Of a stretch of DNA of 64,000 bases, positions 24,675 to 32,970 are shown one piece after another. The first letter of the stretch is position 1. The number at the start of each line of letters is the position of its first letter. The DNA lies in contig CAXBLA010000016.1 of NCBI GenBank assembly GCA_963976625.1, forward strand, positions 4,312 to 68,311, written 5' to 3'. The notes under the pieces are model-generated. The model was not told the origin of the DNA. It did no database searches and saw only the letters and a program-made list of their open reading frames with translations. Both the position numbers and the translations under genes were made by a program. Origin of the DNA: UBA1924 sp963976625. GTDB taxonomy: Bacteria; Planctomycetota; Phycisphaerae; Phycisphaerales; UBA1924.

Positions 24675-26129
24675 ATGGTCTTCTCATCCCAGACATTCCT
24701 CTTTGTGTTCTTCCCGATCGTGCTGCTGCTCTATGCGCTCTCGCCGACCCGCGCGAAAAACACCGTGCTGCTGCTCGCGAGCCTGCTGTTTTACCTCTGG
24801 GGCGGGGGCTGGTTCATCGGCTGGCTGCTGATGTCGATCGCGGGCAACTGGATCTTCGGGCACTTTGCCAGCAAGGCCAGAGCCGCCGACAAGACCAAGC
24901 TCCTCCGACGCATCGTCGGGCTTTCGGTAGTCTTCAACATCGGAATCCTGGGCTGGTTCAAATACGCCAACTTCTTTGTCGATCAGATCAATGGGGCTGC
25001 GACCAAGCTGGGCTACGCAGGCATCACGATGGCCGATTCGCCCGAAGCCGAGGGCTGGTGGGCGATCGTGCTCCCGATCGGGATCTCGTTCTTCACCTTC
25101 CAGGCCAACAGCTATGTCTTCGACATCGCCAAGGGCGACGGCAAGGCCCTCAAGAACCCGCTGGACTTTGCGCTCTATGTCGCCCTGTTCCCCCAACTGA
25201 TCGCCGGGCCGATCGTCCGCTACCACCAGGTCGCCGAGCAGCTTGTGTCGCGTGTGTTCTCGCTGGAAAATGTCACCGCCGGCATGAACCGCTTCATGCT
25301 CGGGCTGTGCAAGAAGGTGCTCATCGCCGACTCGATCAGCCCATTAGCCGACATGGCGTTTAGCAATAGTGACAGCATCACCACCAACGACGCCTGGCTG
25401 GGCATCCTCGCCTACACGCTGCAGATCTACTTCGATTTCTCGGGTTACTCCGACATGGCGATCGGGCTCGGTCGCATCTTCGGGTTCCGCTTCCCCGAGA
25501 ACTTCAAGCACCCCTACTCCTCGGCTTCGATGACCGAGTTCTGGCGGCGCTGGCATGTGACGCTCTCCGAGTGGTTCCGCGACTATGTCTACTTCCCGCT
25601 CGGCGGCTCCTACGGCTCCAAGTTGCTCACCTACCGCAACCTCGTCATCGTCTTCCTGCTCACCGGCTTCTGGCACGGGGCCAACTGGACCTTCATCGTC
25701 TGGGGCATGTTCCACGGCTTCTGGCTGATCGTCGACCGCCTGCTCGACAAGCCCGCTCGCCCGACTGGCTTCAAGCTCGGGCTCAACCGCTTCATTGTCG
25801 TGTTCTTGGTGATGATCGGGTGGGTCGTGTTCCGCGCCGAGTCGCTCTCGCAGGCCCACGAGTATTACTACGCCCTCTTTGGGGGCAACACGGGCTCGTT
25901 CTCGGTCTCGATGCTCCGCCTGCTCTCGACGCAGACACAAGTGGCTCTGGCCGCTGGCTCGCTGATCTTCTTTGTCCCCCGCCACTGGGCGATCGGCCCG
26001 GTGATCGAGCACGCCGACACGAAGGTGGCCGCGGGCTTGCGTTTGATTCTGGTGTGCGTCGCGCTGCCCTTGACCCTGATCCTGATCATCAACGGCACCT
26101 ACTCGCCGTTCTTGTACTTCCAGTTCTGA
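24675..26129 (+). CDS. MBOAT-family O-acyltransferase (AlgI-like)
   Basis: A 484-residue membrane-bound O-acyltransferase with about a dozen helices. The MBOAT signature is intact: FWRRWHVTLSEWFRDYVYFPLGG and, further on, LLTGFWHGANWTF with the catalytic histidine at about residue 334. AlgI-type proteins take an acyl group from the cytoplasm across the membrane and hand it to periplasmic AlgJ/AlgX-type transferases that acetylate polysaccharides. The two genes downstream encode exactly such partners. The start at MVFSSQTFLF places a helix right at the N-terminus; earlier in-frame codons run into the terminator. Confidence 0.93.
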   Translation: MVFSSQTFLFVFFPIVLLLYALSPTRAKNTVLLLASLLFYLWGGGWFIGWLLMSIAGNWIFGHFASKARAADKTKLLRRIVGLSVVFNIGILGWFKYANFFVDQINGAATKLGYAGITMADSPEAEGWWAIVLPIGISFFTFQANSYVFDIAKGDGKALKNPLDFALYVALFPQLIAGPIVRYHQVAEQLVSRVFSLENVTAGMNRFMLGLCKKVLIADSISPLADMAFSNSDSITTNDAWLGILAYTLQIYFDFSGYSDMAIGLGRIFGFRFPENFKHPYSSASMTEFWRRWHVTLSEWFRDYVYFPLGGSYGSKLLTYRNLVIVFLLTGFWHGANWTFIVWGMFHGFWLIVDRLLDKPARPTGFKLGLNRFIVVFLVMIGWVVFRAESLSQAHEYYYALFGGNTGSFSVSMLRLLSTQTQVALAAGSLIFFVPRHWAIGPVIEHADTKVAAGLRLILVCVALPLTLILIINGTYSPFLYFQF

Positions 26130-26148
26130 TCCGCCACCCAAAGCACGC

Positions 26149-27324
26149 ATGAACACCTCGCGCACTATCTCTGGGCTGATTTGTCTCACGCTGATCTGCG
26201 TGCCGATCGTCCTCGCTCCGTGGCGACTCGAACCATCGATCGAGTTCGTCACCAAGATGGAAAACCGCGCCCCCCATGACTTCCCCAAACTCGCCAACCC
26301 CACCGACCTGCTCGACCACAACTGGTACAAGCTGGTATCGGACGCCTTCCAAGACCGCGTCCCTTACCGCAAAGAGCTCATGAGCCTGAGCACCACCATC
26401 GGGCTCGGCGCTTCCGACGGCATGTCATCCAAGGTTGTCGCGTTGGGCAAGGACGGCTGGTTGTTCTGGTACATGGCGCTGGCCGAGGACTTTGGGTCGA
26501 TGAACCACACCGAGCAGGCGATCGCCGCGATGGACATGTTCATCGCCAACGAGCGGTATTCGGGTGACCTGTTCATCATGGCCGCCCCGGACAAGGCGAC
26601 GATTTATCCCGAGCAACTCAACGAGGAATCTTTCGCCCTCTATGAACCCAGCATCCCCCAACGCACCCGCCTGCACGACTGGTTCGCCGCCAACCCATCG
26701 GTCGCCCTCGACCTGTGGACCAAGCTCGGCGAGCTCAAAGCCGACCACGACGGCTTGATCTACGAGCCCGCCGGCACGCACTACAACTCCATCGGCGCGA
26801 TGGTGCTCGCCAAAGCGATGGTCGACGCCGCCAGCCCGGGGCTCTGGGAGAGCGACTGGAACCAGAACGAGTTTATCGATCTCTGGACCCGCACCGAACC
26901 CCCCGAACTCGCCCTGCGTGGCGGCCTCTGGGATCGCACCGAGACCACCACCCGCTCGCAGGTCCAACGCCAAGGCGTCGAACTGATCGAACTCTTGGAC
27001 GCCGGCGAACCTGTCAAAGAACCCGGTTTTCTGAGCATCACCGAGCTGACCTACCACAACAACAAACGAGCCATCAGCCGATCGCAATCGCGCCCGATGG
27101 TCGCTGGCAGAACGCTGGTCATCCACGATTCGTTCATCGCCGTGTACCTGCTGCCCACGCTCACGCAGTATTTCGAGGACATCGAGTTCATCCATGTGGG
27201 CTATCTCACGCCCGCCGAGTTCCGCGCCGCTTTGGACACATATGATCGGGTGTACTTCGAGAGCGCCGAGCATTATTTCCCCGAGCGAGCGATCGAGTAC
27301 TTTGAAGGGGGTCATCAACAATGA
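26149..27324 (+). CDS. AlgJ/AlgX-like SGNH-type acetyltransferase, first of a tandem pair
   Basis: A 391-residue protein with one N-terminal helix and an extracytoplasmic domain of the AlgJ/AlgX type. Family landmarks are DAFQDRVPYRKEL, GKDGWLFW, MAAPDKATIYPEQL and HDSFIAVYL, the last holding the nucleophile serine. The usual Asp-x-His motif reads Gly-Thr-His here (AGTHYNSIGA), so the Asp of the triad is not in its usual place. It probably transfers acetyl groups supplied by the MBOAT protein to a polysaccharide. ATGA overlap with the second copy. Confidence 0.85.
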   Translation: MNTSRTISGLICLTLICVPIVLAPWRLEPSIEFVTKMENRAPHDFPKLANPTDLLDHNWYKLVSDAFQDRVPYRKELMSLSTTIGLGASDGMSSKVVALGKDGWLFWYMALAEDFGSMNHTEQAIAAMDMFIANERYSGDLFIMAAPDKATIYPEQLNEESFALYEPSIPQRTRLHDWFAANPSVALDLWTKLGELKADHDGLIYEPAGTHYNSIGAMVLAKAMVDAASPGLWESDWNQNEFIDLWTRTEPPELALRGGLWDRTETTTRSQVQRQGVELIELLDAGEPVKEPGFLSITELTYHNNKRAISRSQSRPMVAGRTLVIHDSFIAVYLLPTLTQYFEDIEFIHVGYLTPAEFRAALDTYDRVYFESAEHYFPERAIEYFEGGHQQ

Positions 27325-28544
27325 GCACGACCAACCCCATACCCACCACCACTCCCAATCCACGCACCCGCACCATCACCGGCGTGATCTGCCTCTCGGC
27401 CATCTGCCTGCCCCTGCTCATCGCCCCCTTCCGGCTTGACAACTCGCTCGGCTTCGTCACCGAGTTCGAGAACCGCACGCCCAACGAGTTCCCATCGCTC
27501 GAGCACGCCTCGGATCTGATGGACAACGACTGGTGGACGCAGGTCTCTAAATCCTTCGAGGACCGCGCACCGTTCCGCAAGCAGATCGTCACCCTCGAAC
27601 GCACCATCAACCCCCCGATGTCCGGCATCGGGTTCAACCGCAAGGTCGAGCTGGGCGTGGACAACTGGCTCTTCTTCCGCAAGTCGCTCGATAAGGACCT
27701 GGGCACGCTCGAAGAAACCCAACTGGCCATCGAAGCCATCGAGGGCTTCGTCGCCAACAACGAGTTCAAGGCGGATCTCTTCATCGTCGTCGCGCCCAAC
27801 AAGGTCACGATCTACCCCGAGAAACTCTCCGAACCCTCCCAAGCCAAGTTCGCCACCAGCCTCCCCCAGCGCGAGCTGCTCGCCGGCTACTTCGCGACCA
27901 ACAACAAGCCCTACCTGCTCGATGTCTGGACGCCGATGCTCGCGCTCAAAGCCTCCACCGACGAACTGATCTACGAACCGGGCGGCTCGCACTTCAACTC
28001 CCTTGGCGCGATGGTGATGGCCCAAGCCATGATCGACGCCGCGGATCCGACGCTGTGGGATGACGACGATCGCATGATCGAGTGGCAAGAGCCCGTCGTG
28101 CCTGACATCGCCAAAATGATCGGCGACTACGAGCACATCGAGACCCACACCCGCATCCAGATCCGTCGCCCGGGCGTCGAGTTCGTCGAGCTCTGGGACG
28201 AGCAAGAACCAGATAATCACCGCGCGATCGAAAACCCCGAGTTCTTATCGAGCAACGAGATCTCGTACTACCACCCACGCCACGCGATCATGCGCTCGGA
28301 ATCATCGCCGTTGATCCCCGGCAAGACGCTGATCCTCTTCGACTCGTTCATCGGGCACTACCTGCACCCCACGCTCACGCAGTTCTTCGAAGATGTCCGC
28401 TTCGTCCACATCGGCACCGCCGACCAAGCGTACCTGATCGACGCGCTCAACACCTACGACCGGGTGTACTTCCAGAGCGCCGAACGCCACATCATCCCCC
28501 GCGCCATCGAGTTCTTCGGCCACCCCGAACAACCCGAATCCTAA
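27321..28544 (+). CDS. AlgJ/AlgX-like SGNH-type acetyltransferase, second of a tandem pair
   Basis: A 407-residue paralogue of the preceding protein with the same layout: a helix near residues 22-40, KSFEDRAPFRKQI, GVDNWLFFRKS, VVAPNKVTIYPEKL, and LFDSFIGHYLHPT with the nucleophile serine. Here too the Asp-x-His element is Gly-Ser-His (GGSHFNSLGA). The tandem arrangement, conserved length and start-stop overlap point to an old duplication with split roles, for example different acceptor positions. It ends the plus-strand run and converges on the phosphomannose isomerase gene. Confidence 0.85.
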   Translation: MSTTNPIPTTTPNPRTRTITGVICLSAICLPLLIAPFRLDNSLGFVTEFENRTPNEFPSLEHASDLMDNDWWTQVSKSFEDRAPFRKQIVTLERTINPPMSGIGFNRKVELGVDNWLFFRKSLDKDLGTLEETQLAIEAIEGFVANNEFKADLFIVVAPNKVTIYPEKLSEPSQAKFATSLPQRELLAGYFATNNKPYLLDVWTPMLALKASTDELIYEPGGSHFNSLGAMVMAQAMIDAADPTLWDDDDRMIEWQEPVVPDIAKMIGDYEHIETHTRIQIRRPGVEFVELWDEQEPDNHRAIENPEFLSSNEISYYHPRHAIMRSESSPLIPGKTLILFDSFIGHYLHPTLTQFFEDVRFVHIGTADQAYLIDALNTYDRVYFQSAERHIIPRAIEFFGHPEQPES

Positions 28545-28558
28545 ACAGAGTCTTCAAC

Positions 28559-29650
28559 TCACACCAGCCGTGCAACGACCGCTTCGGTCCCCGGGCCAGC
28601 TCGTAAAATCGCATCGGCGGCGCACGCCGACGGGATCAGCACCGTCTGTCCGGGCTCGATGTTCACCTCACCAAACGCATCGGACTCGCTGGCGATCGAC
28701 GCGCCCATGGTCTTGGGGATCATCACGATCACCGGCGAGTCGCCCGCGCCAGCCGCATCACCGGCATCAACCACGGGCACCGAAGCACAGCTCGCGCTCA
28801 CGATATCAATCGTATAAAACTCGGTCGTTGAGACCCGGTCACGCGTCGAGCCCACCTTGGGCGGCATCGTCGACAGGCTCCCCATATCGTCGGCCATGTA
28901 CGCATGGGCCTGCTCGGCGACCGGCGGATGCTCGAAGCTCGCGCATTCCACGGCCTGCTCAACATGCAGCTCGCGACCCTCGCGTCCGTACTCCTTGGCC
29001 CAGTCGTACACTCGGAAGGTCGTATCGCTGGGCGTCTGGATCTCCGCGACCAGCACCCCCGCGCCCAGCGCGTGCACCGTCCCGCTGGGCAGCGTGTGGC
29101 ACTGCCCGGGCACGGCCAACTCCTTGCGCATGATCGAGGGCACCGTGCCATCAATAATCGCCCTGCCCAGGTCCTCCTTGGTCACGCCATCGAGGAACCC
29201 TTTATAGATCATCGGCGGGTTCCCATCCGCATCGGGCTGGGCATCGAGCACAAACCAGCTCTCGGTCTTGAGGTGCGCCCCGTCGTTGGCCTTTGCATAT
29301 TCCGGCGACGGATGCACCTGCACGCTCAGGTGCTCGCTGGCGTCAAGATACTTGACGAGCAGCGGGAAGCCGCCCTGAGCACTGGGCTGTGCGTCGCCGA
29401 GCAGTTGATTTCCCCACAGGCTCATCGCATCGGCGATGGTTTTTCCTGCCAGCTCGCCATTGGTGATGACCGAGTGGGCCGGCTCGCCGCCGCCGCCGCT
29501 GGCGCTTGTGGAACCCAGGTCGGCCAACTCCCACGACTCGCCCGTGGGCTCGTCGATCGGAAGGGATTTGCCCAGGGTCGCGAGCCGACGCCCGCCCCAC
29601 ACCTTGGCTTTGATGATGGGTTCAAAAACAACTGGATATGGCTTGCTCAT
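28559..29650 (-). CDS. manA: Phosphomannose isomerase-like cupin (class I)
   Basis: Interconverts fructose-6-phosphate and mannose-6-phosphate, feeding GDP-mannose and exopolysaccharide synthesis. 363 residues, close to the short bacterial type. Zn-binding cupin elements are visible: VQVHPSPEYAKANDG, KTESWFVLDA, GTVHALGAGVLVAEIQ followed by SDTTFRVYDW. The opening PIIKAKVWGGRRLATLGK is typical of the family. The start is the MSKPYPVVFEP methionine; a 54-codon extension is not supported. It is convergent with the acetylation genes, so a link to the same polysaccharide is plausible but not shown. Confidence 0.88.
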   Translation of the reverse strand: MSKPYPVVFEPIIKAKVWGGRRLATLGKSLPIDEPTGESWELADLGSTSASGGGGEPAHSVITNGELAGKTIADAMSLWGNQLLGDAQPSAQGGFPLLVKYLDASEHLSVQVHPSPEYAKANDGAHLKTESWFVLDAQPDADGNPPMIYKGFLDGVTKEDLGRAIIDGTVPSIMRKELAVPGQCHTLPSGTVHALGAGVLVAEIQTPSDTTFRVYDWAKEYGREGRELHVEQAVECASFEHPPVAEQAHAYMADDMGSLSTMPPKVGSTRDRVSTTEFYTIDIVSASCASVPVVDAGDAAGAGDSPVIVMIPKTMGASIASESDAFGEVNIEPGQTVLIPSACAADAILRAGPGTEAVVARLV

Positions 29651-29696
29651 GACTGGTCTCCACTTCGATACAAACGAGTATGTGAACAACTGTATT

Positions 29697-30911
29697 TTAT
29701 CGCACAATATGCGTGTGTTCTTGGTCTTCTTGATCAAGATCGCCGGGCGTGCAGGCGTCGTCGATCGCCGAGCGCAGGGCTTTGTAAAGCTCCCGATCAA
29801 TCGAGCATCCACGCAGGTCCAGCACCGTGACTCGTCGGCGTCGGGCCCGCGATGGTTTGGTCATCCAATGGCGAGACACCAACGCGAATCGATCGAGCCA
29901 TTGACCTTTGTGATCCAGATCAACCTGTGTATACGCTCCAACTGTCGCCCAGTTCGCCAGCAGTTCTTTCAAAGAACACCTATCGACCGCAGCCTCTGCA
30001 TCGAGCGTCACCATCGGGCTCAACCCATTGAGATCGAACCGCCAGAGCATCGCCTTGCCCTTGCGCACACTCGGGGTGATGCAGATCAACGACAACGCCC
30101 GGATCGATTTCGCGCACCCGAGCGTGTCCATCGGGAGTTTGTCGACCCGATCGAGCTGGTCTTTGGCCGCTTGGGCCCGCTCGAAATCCAGCCCAGCGCT
30201 CGCGTCCTTGATGTCCGCTTTGAGATCATCCTTCCACCGGCTAATTCCGCCCTCGGCCGCCCCCCACGCCTGCATAAACCGAGCCACATATGCGTCCATC
30301 GATTCAGAACCATCGCAGGCCGCGGGGCAGCGCCCCATTTCTTTGTACGCACAGGCCATCCCGCAAGGCGCCAGCGCCAGTTCCTTGGGGTATCGGCACA
30401 GCTCGAACACATCGTCGAGCGTCTCGCCCATCGCCCTCGTGGCTTTGGCCGTCAGGATCGGGCCGACGATCAGGTCTGCACTTTCGCACCCCAGATTCAG
30501 CGTGTCGGCGACGCGCCAGGTGTGGCTCGACCGGTCGAGCACCAGCAGCGATCGTCGGTTCTGCTCGTTGAGCTTGGTGTACAGCCCCGGATCGACGCTC
30601 CGGGCCCGTTCGAGGACGATCCAATCCGACTCAAACGCACTGCCCGTCGGATAGGCGACGACCTTGGCGGTGATCGGGGCAAGGTTCGCTTTCGCGCTCG
30701 GCTCGCCGTCTTCGTTGAGGCGCTGGGCGATGAACGAGCGGATGTGGCCCGTCGCCGCGAGCATGACGGTTTGCCCGTCGTGGGCGATCATCTCGACGAC
30801 GCCGCGAGCGGATGGAAAAAAACAGGACACACGCAGCGGTGTGTCCTGTTCGTTTGTTTGATCCAAAGCTGATTCGGTACTGATCGTGATGGCGTGGGCG
30901 AACTCGATCAT
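29697..30911 (-). CDS. UvrC-like half-protein: degenerate GIY-YIG, Fe-S-type Cys cluster and UVR motif, no nuclease half
   Basis: 404 residues. The middle resembles UvrC: a cysteine cluster CRYPKELALAPCGMAC followed by GRCPAAC (x7 and x3 spacing as in the UvrC iron-sulfur site), then a UVR motif (GLDFERAQAAKDQLDRV) that binds UvrB in UvrC. The N-terminus can be read as a worn GIY-YIG domain: GVVEMIAHDGQTVML aligns with the GVY...Y strands but lacks both tyrosines, while the Glu in DWIVLE matches the metal-binding Glu. The RNase H-like 3' half and helix-hairpin-helix of UvrC (total ~600 residues) are missing. The start is uncertain because a terminator-like hairpin lies over codons 21-32. Role probably DNA-repair related; unproven. 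Confidence 0.65.
   Translation of the reverse strand: MIEFAHAITISTESALDQTNEQDTPLRVSCFFPSARGVVEMIAHDGQTVMLAATGHIRSFIAQRLNEDGEPSAKANLAPITAKVVAYPTGSAFESDWIVLERARSVDPGLYTKLNEQNRRSLLVLDRSSHTWRVADTLNLGCESADLIVGPILTAKATRAMGETLDDVFELCRYPKELALAPCGMACAYKEMGRCPAACDGSESMDAYVARFMQAWGAAEGGISRWKDDLKADIKDASAGLDFERAQAAKDQLDRVDKLPMDTLGCAKSIRALSLICITPSVRKGKAMLWRFDLNGLSPMVTLDAEAAVDRCSLKELLANWATVGAYTQVDLDHKGQWLDRFALVSRHWMTKPSRARRRRVTVLDLRGCSIDRELYKALRSAIDDACTPGDLDQEDQEHTHIVR
30816..30850 (-). terminator. Terminator-like hairpin inside the 5' end of the UvrC-like gene
   Basis: AACAGGACACAC (30821-30832) and GTGTGTCCTGTT (30839-30850) form a perfect 12-bp stem with a 6-nt loop, and seven Ts follow on the minus strand. 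It lies about 90 nt after the stop of the FabZ-like gene, where its terminator would be expected, but within the assigned coding sequence of the UvrC-like gene. Confidence 0.7.
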
Positions 30912-30935
30912 GACTGATCCGTTTCTTCAACCCCG

Positions 30936-31475
30936 TTAAGACTCGATATCAGCGATGCGCATCCCCGAGATCCGGGCCTCGAAGCAGACCTGGCCGTCGA
31001 CGACGCCCTGGATCTCCGAGACGAACCGACGATCCGACGCCTTGACCACATCGCAGAGCAAGAAGAGCTCCTCGCCGATCGTCACCGATCGACGGAACGC
31101 GGCGTTCTCGATCCGCAGGAACGCGGCGACCTTGGGGTTCTTCTGGAGCCGATTGTAGAGGTAGCAGCTCAGCTGCGCCCCCGCCTCGATCATCAGCACC
31201 CCGGGCATCATGGGCGTGCCGGGGAAGTGACCCCGCACCCAGAACTCGTCGCCCCGGATATTCATCGCACCGATGCCGTTGAGGGCCGAATCGCTCGCCC
31301 AGACGATCCGATCGAGCAGCGCCATCTCGTGGCGGTGCGGGATCAGCTCAAACATCTGATCCCGATCAGCGAACACGCTGGTGAGATCATGCTGGCTGAT
31401 ATCGAACAACAGCGGTCGATCCTTGGATCGTCCGCCCTGAGCTGCAGGCTCGGTGGTGTGAGATGCTCCGGTCAT
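30936..31475 (-). CDS. FabZ-type 3-hydroxyacyl-ACP dehydratase-like hotdog protein
   Basis: 179 residues of the hotdog fold. The FabZ signature RGHFPGTPMMPGVLMIEAGAQ (split here: GHFPG, PMMPGVL, EAGAQ) is intact, with catalytic His83 and Glu97 separated by 14 residues as in E. coli FabZ, and LIPHRHEMALLDRI in place of the LPHRYPFLLVDRV segment. It would dehydrate 3-hydroxyacyl-ACP in fatty-acid elongation. An N-terminal extension of ~25 polar residues is unusual, and the gene is outside any fab or lpx cluster, so a specialised dehydratase is possible. The start is the MTGASH methionine. Confidence 0.85.
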   Translation of the reverse strand: MTGASHTTEPAAQGGRSKDRPLLFDISQHDLTSVFADRDQMFELIPHRHEMALLDRIVWASDSALNGIGAMNIRGDEFWVRGHFPGTPMMPGVLMIEAGAQLSCYLYNRLQKNPKVAAFLRIENAAFRRSVTIGEELFLLCDVVKASDRRFVSEIQGVVDGQVCFEARISGMRIADIES

Positions 31476-31546
31476 GGCGCAAAGTCTCCAAAGCCCTGAT
31501 CGGGATCGAGCCCGACCGGGCACATGAGATGTGGATCAGAGGTGCT

Positions 31547-31717
31547 TTAGTCGTCGCGTGGGCCAAGCATTTCCTTGCGGATATCCTGGGCCACGGTCTT
31601 TACTTCCTGCATCACCTTGCGGACGCGTGTGCCGGCGGCTTTGTTGCCGCCCTTGGCCTTGTTGTAGTCTTCTTGGCAATCAGTCAGCAGCTGACCCATT
31701 TTTTCGAGCAAGTCCAT
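31547..31717 (-). CDS. Hc1/histone-H1-like short protein
   Basis: Only 56 residues. It matches the N-terminal helical part of chlamydial Hc1 and the short Hc1-like proteins of other bacteria: MGQLLTDCQEDYNKAKGGNK, then AAGTRVRKVMQEVKTVAQDIRKEM. The Lys/Ala-rich DNA-condensing tail of Hc1 is absent. A nucleoid-associated or RNA-binding role is suggested by homology only. The start is the ATG preceded by GGGAGTG; a 20-codon upstream extension lacks support. It is flanked by gaps on both sides and looks independently expressed. Confidence 0.75.
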   Translation of the reverse strand: MDLLEKMGQLLTDCQEDYNKAKGGNKAAGTRVRKVMQEVKTVAQDIRKEMLGPRDD

Positions 31718-31817
31718 AGATGACACTCCCTTGTTCTTTGCCGAGCAACCCGATGGTGTCCCCGGTCTGGTTCTCAATCATCCAGCCAACGATCCATCGC
31801 CGGCTGTGTGGACTATC

Positions 31818-32858
31818 TTACCCAATAAAGTCTGGCAAAAGTCGCTCAATTCTGTTTAAAGCCGCTTTTAGATAGACAGGGTCGTTTTCTGTTCGCAAAA
31901 AGGCCGGTGCTGAGCCCGCCATCAACAGCCGACGGACCTGCGCGAGCTCGAAATCATCGTCGCTGGTGGGTAGCCCGATCGAGTCCCGCGCGGCCGCCAG
32001 GGTCTTGAGCGGGTCGATCCCCAGCAGCTGGTCCTCACGCCCCCAGAACAGCCTTTCCATGTACAACGCGTCCTCGATCCATGAGCCCGGGGCGACCATG
32101 GCTAGGTCGATCAGGGCACAATGGCCATGGATTTTGGCGTCCTTGGCTGCCCGTTTGCCCTCATCGTCGAGCCCGTGCACCGGGCGGCGCATCGCGTTAT
32201 GTGGATGGAGATCATGGTGGCACCAGGTATCGATGCCACGACCTACCCACCGCTCAACCAACGGCTCGAGCCCGCTCTGAACCCGCTCGAGCGCCTTGAT
32301 CCAGCGATCGTTGTCCTCGATCTCGTTGGTCCGCAGGGCCTGGAGCCCTCTTTCAAGGTGCCCGGCCCAGTCCTGGGCGGGCTTGAGTAGAGTGAGATCG
32401 ATCGGTTTTTCAAGAATTGCCGCGGCTTGGAACTCCGCAGCCGTCTCGAACATCGTCCAGAGCGCGGATTCTGTTTTTTCGAGCGCCAGGGGCGGGTTCT
32501 CAAACCGTTCCATCACCACCCACGCCAGGTCATAGCCGCCAAGCTCGAACCCGGCCGCGAGCACCCGGGGGGTCGGAAGCGCCAAAGACCGGGGCTCGTC
32601 CCACTCGTGTGGGTGCACCAGCCCGAGGCGCTTGGTCCAGAAGTATTCGCTGTATCCGATGGGCAGCTTGACGACGCAGGGGATCTCGCGGTGCCCGCAT
32701 GAGGGATCAGGGAGTGACCATGTGGAGAACCCGGTGCCGGCCCCGCCGTGCTGCCAGGTGGCTTTGAACCAAGAGATGGGGCCAAGACGCCCGTGGCAGG
32801 CTTTGTGGAGCTGCGAATCAAGTGAGCTGGCGAGTGCTTGTCCATCAAGCTCGGGCAT
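31818..32858 (-). CDS. Aminoglycoside phosphotransferase-like kinase-fold protein
   Basis: 346 residues with the kinase-like APH fold. The catalytic loop is WCHHDLHPHNAM (HxDxxxxN) and the metal-binding Asp is in HCALIDLAMVAPGSWIEDALY. The N-lobe nucleotide site includes IPCVVKLP and AWVVMERFENPP. Members phosphorylate small molecules such as choline, homoserine, hydroxyl sugars or drugs; the substrate here is unknown. AAAGGAG stands ahead of the ATG. A long hairpin lies about 25-60 nt upstream. Confidence 0.82.
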   Translation of the reverse strand: MPELDGQALASSLDSQLHKACHGRLGPISWFKATWQHGGAGTGFSTWSLPDPSCGHREIPCVVKLPIGYSEYFWTKRLGLVHPHEWDEPRSLALPTPRVLAAGFELGGYDLAWVVMERFENPPLALEKTESALWTMFETAAEFQAAAILEKPIDLTLLKPAQDWAGHLERGLQALRTNEIEDNDRWIKALERVQSGLEPLVERWVGRGIDTWCHHDLHPHNAMRRPVHGLDDEGKRAAKDAKIHGHCALIDLAMVAPGSWIEDALYMERLFWGREDQLLGIDPLKTLAAARDSIGLPTSDDDFELAQVRRLLMAGSAPAFLRTENDPVYLKAALNRIERLLPDFIG

Positions 32859-32882
32859 CGATCGCGGCTCCTTTCACAAACA

Positions 32883-32919
32883 GGCGTGGCATGCACATCA
32901 GTATAGTGCATGTCACGCC
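32883..32919 (-). terminator. Long hairpin between catalase and phosphotransferase genes
   Basis: A 14-bp stem with one G-U pair (32883-32896 with 32906-32919; outer GGCGTG/CACGCC, inner CATGCAC/GTGCATG) and a 9-nt AT-rich loop. It lies 50 nt past the catalase stop. Only a weak T-rich run (TGTTTG) follows, so it is either the catalase terminator or an operator/UTR element of the phosphotransferase gene. Confidence 0.45.
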
Positions 32920-32970
32920 CGCGCTTGATCGCTTCAGGTGGAATTCGGACAACCGATGAACAACCGGGAA

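Noticed and set aside
23333..24676. A 447-codon open frame antisense to the aminotransferase
   Set aside because: Shadow of the DegT gene; the translation is low-complexity Gly/Val/Asp/Leu, as expected opposite GC-rich coding sequence.
25344..28220. Three long antisense frames opposite the MBOAT and AlgJ-like genes
   Set aside because: Codon-bias shadows; the sense genes have clear family motifs throughout.
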